Of a stretch of 64,000 bases of DNA, positions 18,501 through 26,176 are shown piece after piece. Each line of letters starts with the position of its first letter. Within the stretch, counting starts at the first letter, position 1. This DNA comes from Paenibacillus sp. FSL R7-0337 (GTDB lineage Bacteria > Bacillota > Bacilli > Paenibacillales > Paenibacillaceae): positions 5,952,001-6,016,000 of the forward strand of contig NZ_CP150218.1 in the NCBI RefSeq assembly GCF_037969875.1. Direction: 5' to 3'. The translations under genes and the position numbers were made by a program. Under the pieces are notes generated by a model. That model did no database searches. It saw only the letters and a program-made list of their open reading frames with translations, and was not told the origin of the DNA.

Positions 18501-19449
18501 CCAGAAGATAGCAACGCCAACACCGGTGCCGACAGCAACACCGGCGCCAACAGCAACACCAACACCGGCGCCAACAGCAACACCAACAACGGCGCCAACA
18601 ACAGCACCGACAACGGCGCCAACAACGGCGCCAACAACAGCACCGACTACGGCGCCAACGACAGCACCGACTACGGCGCCAACGACAGCACCGACTACGG
18701 CGCCAACAACAGCACCGACTACGGCGCCAACAACAGCACCGACTACGGCGCCAACGGCAGAACCGACAACGGCGCCAACGACAGCACCGACTACGGCGCC
18801 AACAACAGAACCGACAACGGTACCAACATCACCGCCGGTATACTACACACCTACACCTGAAACATCAAGTGTTCCTGGAGTAGTTGTTACATCAACACCG
18901 ACACCGTCGGTAACACCGGCACCAACCGTGACTCCGGATGCTTCAAGTACTCCTGGGGTTACAGCAACACCTGTAATTACACCGGCAGTTACGCCAGCAG
19001 CCACACCGGCCCAGCCTGGAACGGTTAGCACTCCAACGCCGCAAGCTACACAGGTGACTACGATTGAGGAAGTGCCTATCGATGGTGAGATTCCGCTGGG
19101 GGGAATCCCTAGCATCAGTGATGAGCCGGCGCATGGTACAGTAACTATTACACCGGATGGCAAATGGACGTATACTCCAGATCCAGGCTACACCGGCAAG
19201 GATAAATTCACGATTGTCGTTACAGATGAAGACGGCAATGAGGAAGAGATTACAATTGAAGTTGGCGTCGATGAAGTGCCTAAGGGCACGGTTACTGAGC
19301 CAACTGACAAAGGCAACAACAGCGGACTTCCCGGCAAGCTTCCACAGACCGGAGAAGAAAGTCCTCTCCCGCTGTATCTGACTGGCGGCGGCTTGATTAT
19401 TCTGGGAGTTATACTGTCCAGAAGATTCAATGCCCGCAAGAAAATGTAG
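15532..19449 (+). CDS. LPxTG cell-wall-anchored adhesin with repeated Ig-like modules
   Basis: The 1305-residue surface protein has an N-terminal signal peptide (MKKKTIGAWL, cleavage probably near residue 31 after KVKA), a head region, then about five repeats of a 140-150-residue collagen-binding/isopeptide-type beta module, each opening with a W-x-V-x-[IV]-N strand (IVWSVDVN, VTYWEINYN, VTWTVAIN, ITWTVGVN, IKWTVNIN). A Cna-B/SpaA-like domain spans about 898-990 (GATFTLYRKAGG, GTYTLQEITAPAGY). A Pro/Thr/Ala stalk, a VCBS/Ig-like domain (about 1174-1250) and the sorting signal LPQTGEE (1270) with hydrophobic segment and basic tail follow. Sortase would join it to peptidoglycan; no sortase gene is in the window. 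It is visibly AT-richer than its neighbours. The binding target is unknown. Confidence 0.9.
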   Translation: MKKKTIGAWLVVVMLITQFASGFGFMTKVKADGTEITDPLITSVTMSVYDNGVPVTDVVYKQGAEVKLTYNWELPDNHNFKGGDTYSFDLPDKFVLASDIKNVALVADGMNLGYFDVIKGSPNKVVMTLGNDVDKFFGVHGSFTIKTSFDMSKFTETTVQTIVFPIDGGNQTVTITFKPKVDLTISKSGVPKGTNSGNLNAKQIVWSVDVNKVLDSVYGANLLDTIPAGLTLTNPLDVKVYDLNVKLNGSVTQGSEISNSRYSVTTPSGNLNVAFNESPIIGAYRIQFTTDITDATKTNFTNNASFSGTNLQAVPASATVNVTRGAYLSKKSSDYHSATQVTYWEINYNYNESSVLKDDAVLKDYFDDSQELVKGSVKVFPVNFLTDAAGTVGSTEVSNYTVNPATQPEKNGFELKFNENINSAYQIQYQTKAIKRVEGPETINNSVTSGSTTVPGVRTIDQVIINKSASVNYNSKKVTWTVAINGDSYPMENVVVKDIFTNKGLEIIPETIVVKQGTSTITTGYTIENLVNTTGFNVVFSSPISGPYTISYDTYFDNKRLNYDWLTKDADFVNQATVEWNNPNSTELKTKTVTANFDLVSAEKANGYKSGSYNAKEKEITWTVGVNFNRHTLVNAKVTDVLLDNQKFVPSSVEIHTMNVNGDGGYSKGSIKLAPGTDYNVSYNEVSKLLQIDFTKTITTGYVITFKTSLKGQLTNTSTLNNTANLYSGTKPESKDLKASVTIPKAGEYVTKSGTQNNLNIKWTVNINHNQSYIESAKIVDDPSNNQILLPDSFKLYGTTVNSGGTVNKVATPLTKGTDYDLVITTDPDLGKQQFVLSFKAPIEKPYILEYESLIVANDGDTVSNSVKISGENSTTFTKQTSKDVPVALSDADGVGTGSRKNLKVVKEDSAQSSLKLSGATFTLYRKAGGTEAAFNTLTTDSKGEINFNNLWPGTYTLQEITAPAGYSLNPTRYPVTFNSTLETTVTVKNQKIATPTPVPTATPAPTATPTPAPTATPTTAPTTAPTTAPTTAPTTAPTTAPTTAPTTAPTTAPTTAPTTAPTTAPTTAPTTAPTAEPTTAPTTAPTTAPTTEPTTVPTSPPVYYTPTPETSSVPGVVVTSTPTPSVTPAPTVTPDASSTPGVTATPVITPAVTPAATPAQPGTVSTPTPQATQVTTIEEVPIDGEIPLGGIPSISDEPAHGTVTITPDGKWTYTPDPGYTGKDKFTIVVTDEDGNEEEITIEVGVDEVPKGTVTEPTDKGNNSGLPGKLPQTGEESPLPLYLTGGGLIILGVILSRRFNARKKM
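18508..18835 (+). repeat. Degenerate tandem repeat encoding a Pro/Thr/Ala stalk
   Basis: Near-identical units of 12 and 24 bases (for example ACGGCGCCAACAACAGCACC) encode runs of PTTAPTTAP after a PTPAPTATP introduction. Such stalks lift adhesin heads away from the wall and vary in length by slippage. Confidence 0.9.
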
Positions 19450-19496
19450 GAGAGAACACCTTATTAAGCATTAACAGCTAATATGGCAGTATAGAC

Positions 19497-19528
19497 AAAG
19501 ACACCCGCAGCAGGTTGCGGGTGTCTTT
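19497..19528 (+). terminator. Terminator after the adhesin, probably bidirectional
   Basis: AAAGACACCCGCA pairs with TGCGGGTGTCTTT around a 6-base loop. It lies between convergent genes; the T-run is short on both strands. Confidence 0.7.
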
Positions 19529-19603
19529 GCTGTAACAAATATAAAGTCGCTGAAATAATACCGTCCCCTGAAAGGTCGGCATTGCCGTTTCTATTATGGA
19601 GAA

Positions 19604-20752
19604 TCACATACTTCTGAGGTTAAGATGCTTCCATTCGTCATACCAGCGCTTAATACTCGCGGGCGGCTTCACGCCGAGCTCCCGCTTCAGTAAATCCGTC
19701 AGAATATGATATTGCTCCTCTACCGCTGAACGCTCCCCGATGCTGTCGTAGACCTTCATCAGCCCGAGATGCCCCTGTTCAAAATAAGGCTGGAGTTGCA
19801 CCACCCTCTGGTACACGGTAACTGCTTCCGGTATCCGGCCGCTGTCGACATAGAATTCGGCGATATTCATTGCGTGATGCAGCCAGATGGTCCGTAGACG
19901 CTGCCGTTCCCCTTCAGCCCAGAGGTAATCGTAATCGTTCAGATAGTCGCCCGAATAGAAATCGAACAACCGCTGATGCTCCTCATAGTTGTCCTTATTG
20001 ATGGCATCTTGAGTCAGAATGCCCTTCTCCCATTCGTAGTTATCTATCAGCAGGCTGCCGGTCTCCAGGGTGTAGCCTTCTCCCCCGCTGGCATTGCTGA
20101 TCTGCAGATCGATCTCTGCCTGCTTCAGGGATTGCCGAACCTGATAAATCGTTGTATAAAGATGAGTGGAGGCCTTCTTGAGATTGAAATCGGGCCACAG
20201 CAGATCGGTTAAGGTATCTTTGCTTACGAACCGGTTGCGGTTATGAAATAAATAAGCGAATAATTCCTGTGCCTTGGTGGTGCGCCAGCGGATATTGGGC
20301 AGCGGCTGGCCGCTGCGTTCGAATCTTAGTGACTGGAAGCTGCGGATCATGACCGTCTGCGCAGGCTTGCGGGAATCATCCTGTGCCTGGCTGACACGCT
20401 CCTCCAGCCGCTCAATGGTCTTCAGCAGACGGCCCCGCTGTACAGGCTTAAGAACATAGTCAAGCGCATAAAGCTCGAACGCTTCGATGGCGTAGCTGTT
20501 ATGGGCAGTCACAAATACGATGCTTGCCTGCGGGCACAGCCTTTGCATGGCCTCCGCAGCCTGGACGCCATTCATCTCAGGCATATCAATGTCGAGAAAA
20601 ATCACATCAGGGCGTAGCAGCGGAGCTGCATTGACCGCCTCGGAGGGATCAGTATAAGCAGCGATTACATTTATAGTTGTCAGTTCTTCCAGCATCTTTT
20701 TCAGCTTCATAAGAGCAAGCCGTTCATCATCTACCAGCAAGGCCTGAATCAT
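19604..20752 (-). CDS. Response regulator with SARP/BTAD output domain
   Basis: The 382-residue protein begins with a receiver domain (MIQALLVDDERLAL; phospho-acceptor Asp54 in IFLDIDMPEMNG; Thr in VFVTAHN; Lys in YVLKPV). A winged-helix DNA-binding segment follows (about 155-235: KAQELFAYLFHNRNRFVSKDTLTDLLWPDF), then a TPR-like bacterial transcriptional activator domain to the end. This receiver-SARP order is common in Paenibacillus. No histidine kinase adjoins it, so the partner is elsewhere. It is convergent with the adhesin, which is a plausible but unproved target. A TTGTCGAA-type site and a palindrome lie upstream. Confidence 0.88.
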   Translation of the reverse strand: MIQALLVDDERLALMKLKKMLEELTTINVIAAYTDPSEAVNAAPLLRPDVIFLDIDMPEMNGVQAAEAMQRLCPQASIVFVTAHNSYAIEAFELYALDYVLKPVQRGRLLKTIERLEERVSQAQDDSRKPAQTVMIRSFQSLRFERSGQPLPNIRWRTTKAQELFAYLFHNRNRFVSKDTLTDLLWPDFNLKKASTHLYTTIYQVRQSLKQAEIDLQISNASGGEGYTLETGSLLIDNYEWEKGILTQDAINKDNYEEHQRLFDFYSGDYLNDYDYLWAEGERQRLRTIWLHHAMNIAEFYVDSGRIPEAVTVYQRVVQLQPYFEQGHLGLMKVYDSIGERSAVEEQYHILTDLLKRELGVKPPASIKRWYDEWKHLNLRSM

Positions 20753-20810
20753 ATCTATCCCACCACTTCATTAAGGAATGTTGTCTTGTCATAGGCTGTT
20801 TAAGGATAAT

Positions 20811-20833
20811 TCGACAAGGATAAGGGTTATCCT
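20811..20833 (-). promoter_or_regulatory. Candidate sites between the response regulator and sigma-factor genes
   Basis: TTCGACAA (20811-20818) is a Spo0A-type box (TTGTCGAA) on the minus strand, 59 bases from the response-regulator start. Next to it is GGATAA-GGG-TTATCC (20819-20833), a 6-bp-arm inverted repeat. Both are short, and their use is unproved. Confidence 0.3.
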
Positions 20834-20964
20834 CCCTCTAAGCTTGCGCTTGAGGCTGATTTTTGAATAGAAATACTGTTATTCTAAAATAAATTAAAAA
20901 ACCATGCAGTGGAACCTTAAAGCCAGGCGTCTAACGTTATGTAGCTGAAGGAGGGAAGAAAGAC

Positions 20965-21507
20965 TTGGAAGAGACGGAGTGGATCAGTGCTGTGCTAAGC
21001 GGTGAGCATCAGACCTTCGGGAATCTGGTGACCCGTTATCAAGGCATGGTATATAGTGTGTGTATCAAAATTACAGGAGAAGCCGAGTCTGCCAAGGATA
21101 TGGCTCAGGAAGTCTTCATCAAAGCCTATAAAGCTCTTCCCACCTTCAGAGGACAGTCTTCCTTCTCCACCTGGCTGTACCGGATTGCTTACCGCACCTG
21201 TCTGGACTGGAAACGGGCCAATGACCGGGAATGGCGGCACCGGAGTACGGCAGATTACACAGAGAATGACTGGGTGACTTCACAGACACCTGAACAGGCA
21301 GTGCTTCGCAAGGAGGCCTCCCGTGAGCTGGGTGAGAACCTGAATAGTCTGGCGGAACCGTACCGGTCGGTTGTGCAGCTGTACTATTTTCAGCGACACT
21401 CGTATCAGGAGATTGCTGAACAAAAAGGGATTTCAGTTAAAACGGTTGAATCGCAGCTCTATCGGGCCAGACAGATGATGCGCAAAAGCGGGGAGGAATG
21501 GCGATGA
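20965..21507 (+). CDS. ECF RNA polymerase sigma factor (SigW-like)
   Basis: This 180-residue group IV sigma factor has region 2 (NLVTRYQGMVYSVCIKITG, DMAQEVFIKAYKALPTFRG, FSTWLYRIAYRTCLDWKR) and region 4 (LAEPYRSVVQLYYFQRHSYQEIA, VKTVESQLYRARQMMRK). ECF sigmas direct RNA polymerase to stress promoters and are held by membrane anti-sigmas. The TTG start at 20965 is 9 bases after GGAGGG. Its stop codon overlaps the start of the anti-sigma gene as ATGA, the standard coupled arrangement. A possible ECF-type -10 (CGTCTAA) lies at 20928, but its spacing to GGAACC is short. Confidence 0.93.
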   Translation: MEETEWISAVLSGEHQTFGNLVTRYQGMVYSVCIKITGEAESAKDMAQEVFIKAYKALPTFRGQSSFSTWLYRIAYRTCLDWKRANDREWRHRSTADYTENDWVTSQTPEQAVLRKEASRELGENLNSLAEPYRSVVQLYYFQRHSYQEIAEQKGISVKTVESQLYRARQMMRKSGEEWR

Positions 21508-21974
21508 ATTGTTCAACAGTAAAAGAGTGGATGCCGCATTATATAGATGGACAGTTGTCACCAGAGGCCCAGCAGGCCATCTATCTGCATACCCTGACCT
21601 GCCCCGGCTGCGCGGAATGGCTGGAGGAGGCGCGCGGGCTTGCGGCGATGTGGAGCGATATGGAAGCCGGGCTTGATCTTAACGGGCAGGAGCCCGTGTT
21701 GCCGCATGACTTCCCTGATTTGACCGGGGATGTTATGGCAAGGATCGGCCAGCTGGAGAACGGGCGCAGAGAACGAATCGTGAAATCCACCATGACCAGA
21801 CGGCGCACGACCCGGGGAACCTCCTGGATGCATTACGGTGTGGCAGTTGGTCTGACGTTTCTCCTGCTGCAGCTTGGCGTATTTGAGAATTTGGCCTATG
21901 GCATTACTGAAATCAACGGGCATATGTCCACATCGGTCAGTTCCTGGTTCGGCCCGCAAGGTAACAATAAATAA
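21504..21974 (+). CDS. Anti-sigma factor, zinc-finger HC2 type
   Basis: This protein of about 156 residues has the ZAS zinc motif (MPHYIDGQLSPEA..., HTLTCPGC with His-x3-Cys-x2-Cys) at the N-terminus and one transmembrane helix near residues 113-130 (YGVAVGLTFLLLQLGVF). Only a short segment follows, so it binds the sigma at the inner membrane face. ATG 21504 is preferred over 21498 because GGAGG is 7 rather than 1 base away, and it gives the ATGA overlap with the sigma gene. It lies in an operon with two membrane proteins. Confidence 0.9.
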   Translation: MNCSTVKEWMPHYIDGQLSPEAQQAIYLHTLTCPGCAEWLEEARGLAAMWSDMEAGLDLNGQEPVLPHDFPDLTGDVMARIGQLENGRRERIVKSTMTRRRTTRGTSWMHYGVAVGLTFLLLQLGVFENLAYGITEINGHMSTSVSSWFGPQGNNK

Positions 21975-22035
21975 ATCCATAGCGGCTTCGCCGGTTATCT
22001 ATTTTATTTCAACAAAACTTTTGGGAGGGTAACAT

Positions 22036-22533
22036 ATGATTAAGAAAAGACGCTGGCTCACGTTTCTCCTGGCTATGGTTCCAGGACTGGGCCACATGTA
22101 TCTGGGCTTTAAAAAATTGGGTCTGGAGTATATGATTGGAGCATCGCTCTGTATTATATTCATTCCGTCAATGCCCGCCGTGTTTCCGTTCGCGCTTGCT
22201 GCGCTCTGGTTCTATCAATTATTCGATGCGCTGCAAAAGGCGGCTTGGATGAAGGTATCGGCTGCCGAGCATGAGCGGATGATGTTCCATCCGGACAGCT
22301 TTGGAGCACCCTGGTCGATGGGAATGTCTGCGCCCCCGATGTACCCGCATGATGATGTGAATCCGGTGTGGGTCGGTATAGGGTGTGTTATCGCGGGCAT
22401 CCTGCTGCTGCTTATCACTGCATTTCCCGCTTTGTGGGAAATTCTGAGCGATATGAATATCGGAGCGATTCTACTGTCGCTTGCCTTGATCGGGTATGGA
22501 TTCAGGATGCTGAAGAATAATTCAAAAGTATAG
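22036..22533 (+). CDS. Small multi-pass membrane protein in the ECF operon
   Basis: The 165-residue protein begins MIKKRRWLTFLLAMVPGLGHMYLGF, the double-Gly first-helix pattern (PGxGHxYxG) of TM2/DUF5683-like proteins. About four hydrophobic segments are seen (to about 68, then VWVGIGCVIAGILLLLITAF and IGAILLSLALIGYG). A Pro/Met-rich loop lies at 85-105. Strong SD GGGAGGG. It stands between the anti-sigma and the DUF4097-like gene with short gaps, so envelope-stress involvement is inferred from context only. Confidence 0.75.
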   Translation: MIKKRRWLTFLLAMVPGLGHMYLGFKKLGLEYMIGASLCIIFIPSMPAVFPFALAALWFYQLFDALQKAAWMKVSAAEHERMMFHPDSFGAPWSMGMSAPPMYPHDDVNPVWVGIGCVIAGILLLLITAFPALWEILSDMNIGAILLSLALIGYGFRMLKNNSKV

Positions 22534-22552
22534 TGAAATGGGGAATTGAAGG

Positions 22553-23644
22553 ATGGGGAGATGGAAAATCGGCAGCTTTACCGCCGCAATAGGGTGCATA
22601 ATAGTAGGCGTTATTGTAGTCATGGCTCAGTATGGTGCAATCACGTACGATGTGCTGGGCTATATCTGGCCGGCCCTGCTTATCCTGTTCGGCCTGGAGA
22701 TGCTGCTTAGGCTCTTCATCAAATCCGATGTCAAAAGCCGGGTAAGCGGCTGGGCCATTCTGCTGATCATTGTGCTTATAGCGGCAAGCGGGGCACAGAC
22801 GGTGTTGGCTGGAGGATCGCTGAGCAGTATCTTCGGCAATACCAAGCTGGTGCCGGTGAACGGGAAGGTAGAAGTGCAGCAGGATATTAAGAACGTGCGG
22901 ATTAATCTGCCCCAAGGCAAGGTTAAGCTTCAGGGTGTGGATGGGAACACGCTGGCGTATGAAGGGAAGCTGGAGCTGCCGGGCAATACAGACAATGAAG
23001 CGGCAAGTGCTCTGGAGCGTAAATGGAAAGTGACGACCGAGGGCGACACGCTTGTGATGGCGCTTGAGGGAGATTCAGGCTGGCTCTCCAATATCCAGAT
23101 CGGCTTCAACAACAATGCGCCATATCTGAATGTCAGCATTCCGCAGAATCTGGCCGCTCAGGTAGAGACCAGTGACGGTTCCATCGAAGCCGGGGGACTG
23201 GCCGCAGGCATTAATGTGGATACGAGCAACGGAACGATGGATATCCATGATGTCTCTGGAGGTGTGAAGGCTCATAGCAGCAATGGCACGCTGACGGTAA
23301 AGAATGTACAGGGCGGAGCAGATCTGGTTAGCTCGAACGGTGCGATTACGCTCGGGAATATTGACGGCGCTGTGTCGGCCAGAAGCAGTAACGGCAAGAT
23401 AACAGTGAACTCGGCAATCACGGGTGCATGGGAGCTGAAATCCAGCAACGGCAAGATTGTCTTAGGCCTTCCTGCGGTAACGGATGCCAAGATTACGGCA
23501 GATACCAGTAACGGATCGCTTAAAGGCGATGTGGACTGGGGCGGCGACGATGAGGACCATGGAACGGCTGTACTTGGCAAAGGCACCCATGAGGTCACCT
23601 TGTCCACCAGCAATGGTTCTATAACAGTGGATACGGCGCAATAA
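22553..23644 (+). CDS. LiaF/DUF4097-like membrane-anchored protein
   Basis: The 363-residue protein has an N-terminal membrane region with three to four helices (IGSFTAAIGCIIVGVIVVMA, YIWPALLILFGLEMLLRLFI, WAILLIIVLIAASG), like the LiaI/LiaF first half. A long extracytoplasmic repeat domain follows, with recurring SSNGxI/TSNGxI units (VDTSNGTMDIHDVSGG, AHSSNGTLTVKN, SSNGAITLGNIDG, SSNGKITVNS) typical of the DUF4097 beta-helix. Related proteins accompany envelope-stress regulators such as LiaRS. It is the last gene of the ECF operon and is followed by a terminator. Confidence 0.82.
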   Translation: MGRWKIGSFTAAIGCIIVGVIVVMAQYGAITYDVLGYIWPALLILFGLEMLLRLFIKSDVKSRVSGWAILLIIVLIAASGAQTVLAGGSLSSIFGNTKLVPVNGKVEVQQDIKNVRINLPQGKVKLQGVDGNTLAYEGKLELPGNTDNEAASALERKWKVTTEGDTLVMALEGDSGWLSNIQIGFNNNAPYLNVSIPQNLAAQVETSDGSIEAGGLAAGINVDTSNGTMDIHDVSGGVKAHSSNGTLTVKNVQGGADLVSSNGAITLGNIDGAVSARSSNGKITVNSAITGAWELKSSNGKIVLGLPAVTDAKITADTSNGSLKGDVDWGGDDEDHGTAVLGKGTHEVTLSTSNGSITVDTAQ

Positions 23645-23658
23645 AAGACATCAAGCAC

Positions 23659-23702
23659 AAAGAGCTGTTCACCGGTAACATTATGCCGGTGAACAGCTCT
23701 TT
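23659..23702 (+). terminator. Terminator of the ECF operon, bidirectional
   Basis: AAAGAGCTGTTCACCGG pairs with CCGGTGAACAGCTCTTT. It separates the operon from the convergent aldo/keto reductase gene. Confidence 0.88.
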
Positions 23703-23761
23703 ATTGTAAGAGAAGAAATGATTTCCGGGAGATTATGCGGGCTGCAGCCAGTTAGTCCCGA

Positions 23762-24742
23762 TTACCATGCATATGCCTTCGGAGCTGCGCCGCCGGGTCC
23801 GGGGAAAATCTCGTCCAGACGTTTCAGAACGGATTCGTCCAGAACGACCTCCAGGCTGCGCAGCGCGCTCTCGAACTGCTCCAGGGTACGCGGTCCGATT
23901 ATTGGAGCTGTGACGGCAGGATTCGCCAGCAGCCAGGCCAGAGCGATATTATCCTGCGGCTCACCCAGCTCCAGGCTCAGCTCCGCAAAGGCCTCAAGCT
24001 GCTTCTTGTGCTGCTCCACACGTTCCGCGTTGCCGCCGCTGCGGCTGCCCTCAATCTTTTTCAACGCATTGCGGCCAAGCAGTCCTCCGTCAAGCGGACT
24101 CCAAGGAATAATGCCTAGGCCCAGATGCTGCGCCGCAGGCAGAACTTCAAGCTCTGGCAGACGGCAGGTCAGGCTGTATTTATGTTGCTCGGATACCAGT
24201 CCGAGGAACCCGCGGGCCTTCGCCTCCTGCTGGGCAACGGCAATATCCCAGCCGGCGAAGTTGCTGGAGCCGGTGTAGCCGATCTTGCCTTGGCTGACCG
24301 CAAGCTCAAAGGCGCCCCACAGCTCGTCCCAAGACACGTTACGGTCGATATGGTGCATCTGGTAGAGTTCGATGTGATCGGTCTGCAGACGCTGCAAGGA
24401 GCCCTCTAGATGACGGCGGATAATGTAGGAAGAGAGGCCGCCTTCATCATTGGGTCCATCCAGCTTGTCGCTCATCGCCCCGTAGACCTTGGTCGCCAGG
24501 ACAACCTTCTCACGGCGTCCGCCGCCCTGCTTGAACCAGCGGCCGATAATGGTCTCGGTCAGACCCGAGTTCTCACCCCAGCCATACACATTGGCGGTAT
24601 CAAAAAATTGGACTCCCGCGTCCAGCGCTGCATCCATAATGCGGAAGGCTTCCTTCTCGTCGGTGATGGGACCGAAGTTCATCGTTCCCAGACAGAGGCG
24701 GCTTACCTTCATACCAGACTTGCCAAGCTTCGCGTATTGCAT
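23762..24742 (-). CDS. Aldo/keto reductase
   Basis: This 326-residue NADPH-dependent oxidoreductase has a (beta/alpha)8 barrel with the catalytic tetrad positions visible: Asp and Tyr in FFDTANVYGWGENSG, Lys in VLATKVYG and His in LYQMHHIDRN. The C-terminal cofactor-binding block PAVTAPIIGPRTLEQFESAL is complete. It starts MQYAKLGKSGMKVSRLCLGTMNFGP with SD GAGGAG. It resembles YghZ/IolS-like general AKRs; the physiological carbonyl substrate is unknown. It stands alone. Confidence 0.9.
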   Translation of the reverse strand: MQYAKLGKSGMKVSRLCLGTMNFGPITDEKEAFRIMDAALDAGVQFFDTANVYGWGENSGLTETIIGRWFKQGGGRREKVVLATKVYGAMSDKLDGPNDEGGLSSYIIRRHLEGSLQRLQTDHIELYQMHHIDRNVSWDELWGAFELAVSQGKIGYTGSSNFAGWDIAVAQQEAKARGFLGLVSEQHKYSLTCRLPELEVLPAAQHLGLGIIPWSPLDGGLLGRNALKKIEGSRSGGNAERVEQHKKQLEAFAELSLELGEPQDNIALAWLLANPAVTAPIIGPRTLEQFESALRSLEVVLDESVLKRLDEIFPGPGGAAPKAYAW

Positions 24743-24969
24743 CTTAAGATCACTCCTCTTCCATATGATTAGAGATCCGATAATTTCACCTGCCCATTAA
24801 TTGTAATCAATTGGCGGGACAAGGGCAAATTCACGCTCCGCTTCACTTATAGGCTATATCTATGAACGTGATAGAATCTATATCTTTGTCCTTTGTCCTT
24901 CGTTATGATACAACAATATACAGAAGAACTATGTCTGCGACCAGCAGGACTACCTAAGGAGTGACAGGA

Positions 24970-26052
24970 ATGAGCGAGGTCAAAAAAATCGCCGTAATTG
25001 CCGGGGACGGTATCGGACCTGAAGTTGTGGCAGAAGCAGAAAAGGTATTGAAGAGAACGGAAGAGTTGTTCGGGTATACATTTGAAACGGAGCACGCCCT
25101 GTTCGGCGGAATCGCCATTGATGAACGCGGAACTCCGCTGCCTGAGGATACGCTTGCGATCTGCCGCAGCGCTGATGCTGTATTGCTTGGAGCCGTAGGC
25201 GGACCGAAGTGGGATAACAATCCGAAGGAGCTGCGTCCGGAGACTGGACTGCTGGGTATCCGCAAGGCGCTTGGTCTATTCTCCAATCTGCGACCGGCAG
25301 TGGTCTTCGATTGTCTGAAGGATGCTTCGACGCTGAAGCCGGAGGTACTGGAAGGAACAGACCTGATGGTCGTACGTGAATTGACAGGCGGGATCTACTT
25401 CGGGGACAAGCTGCGCCGTCAAGGCGAGCATGGAGAAGAAGCGGTAGACACTTGTGTCTATAATGTCATGGAGGTTGAGCGGATTGTACGCCAGGCGTTC
25501 GAGATTGCCGGGAAGCGCCGGGGTAAGCTGGCGAGCGTAGACAAAGCCAATGTACTGGAGACCTCCCGTCTGTGGCGTGAAGTGGTGAACAGAGTGGCGC
25601 CGGAATATCCGCAGGTTGAGGTTGAGCATGTGCTGGTGGATAACTGTGCGATGCAGCTGCTGCGCCGTCCTTCGAGCTTCGATGTCATCGTGACCGAGAA
25701 TATGTTCGGCGATATCCTGAGCGATGAAGCAGCGATGCTGACAGGCTCGATTGGTATGCTGGCCTCCGCTTCACTGGGAGAAGGCAGCTATGGCCTCTAT
25801 GAGCCGGTTCACGGCTCCGCGCCTGATATTGCCGGACAAGGACTGGCGAACCCGATCGCCACGATCCTGTCGCTTGCACTGATGTTCCGCATGACCTTCG
25901 GCTACGAGAATGCAGCCGCTGCCATTGAAGCCGCAGTTGCAGAGGTACTGGATGCCGGTCACCGCACCAGTGATATCGCAGTTGATAAGAGCAAGGCGAT
26001 CAGCACCACAGAGATGGGTGACCTGATTGTAGCCGCTATCCGCAAAGCCTAG
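24970..26052 (+). CDS. leuB: 3-isopropylmalate dehydrogenase
   Basis: LeuB oxidises and decarboxylates 3-isopropylmalate to 2-oxoisocaproate with NAD+. The 360 residues show KIAVIAGDGIGPEVVAEAEK, the substrate region LRPETGLLGIRKALGLFSNLRP and RELTGGIYFG, metal ligands in VLVDNCAMQLLRRP and FGDILSDEAA, and the NAD site EPVHGSAPDIAGQGLANP. ATG 24970 follows AAGGAG by 8 bases. The gene is monocistronic here, about 10 kb from leuA, with the adhesin/sigma block between, and carries no T-box of its own. Confidence 0.96.
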   Translation: MSEVKKIAVIAGDGIGPEVVAEAEKVLKRTEELFGYTFETEHALFGGIAIDERGTPLPEDTLAICRSADAVLLGAVGGPKWDNNPKELRPETGLLGIRKALGLFSNLRPAVVFDCLKDASTLKPEVLEGTDLMVVRELTGGIYFGDKLRRQGEHGEEAVDTCVYNVMEVERIVRQAFEIAGKRRGKLASVDKANVLETSRLWREVVNRVAPEYPQVEVEHVLVDNCAMQLLRRPSSFDVIVTENMFGDILSDEAAMLTGSIGMLASASLGEGSYGLYEPVHGSAPDIAGQGLANPIATILSLALMFRMTFGYENAAAAIEAAVAEVLDAGHRTSDIAVDKSKAISTTEMGDLIVAAIRKA

Positions 26053-26113
26053 TTCTACCACATGTATCCCTTTTGACGCAGAACGGAGAAAAACTTCACA
26101 AAATGTTGCTTAT

Positions 26114-26128
26114 TTATAATTATTATAA
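26114..26128 (+). promoter_or_regulatory. Perfect PerR box
   Basis: TTATAATTATTATAA matches the 7-1-7 PerR consensus TTATAATnATTATAA at every position. It lies 19 bases upstream of the -35 of the peroxiredoxin promoter. Confidence 0.85.
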
Positions 26129-26147
26129 AAAAGTAATCAATGTAATA

Positions 26148-26176
26148 TTGACTTTGATTTTGTACGATGATAACAT
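26148..26176 (+). promoter_or_regulatory. Promoter of the peroxiredoxin gene
   Basis: TTGACT (26148-26153) is followed after 17 bases by TAACAT (26171-26176). The leader is then about 105 bases. The TATAAT within the PerR box could serve a second promoter. Confidence 0.6.

Noticed and set aside
18508..18835. Tandem repeats that could suggest a CRISPR array
   Set aside because: They are in-frame PTTAP codons inside the adhesin gene, with no unique spacers.
20911..20934. An ECF autoregulatory promoter (GGAACC and CGTCTAA) for the sigma gene
   Set aside because: The words fit, but the 11-base spacer is about 5 bases shorter than usual, so it is not listed as a feature.
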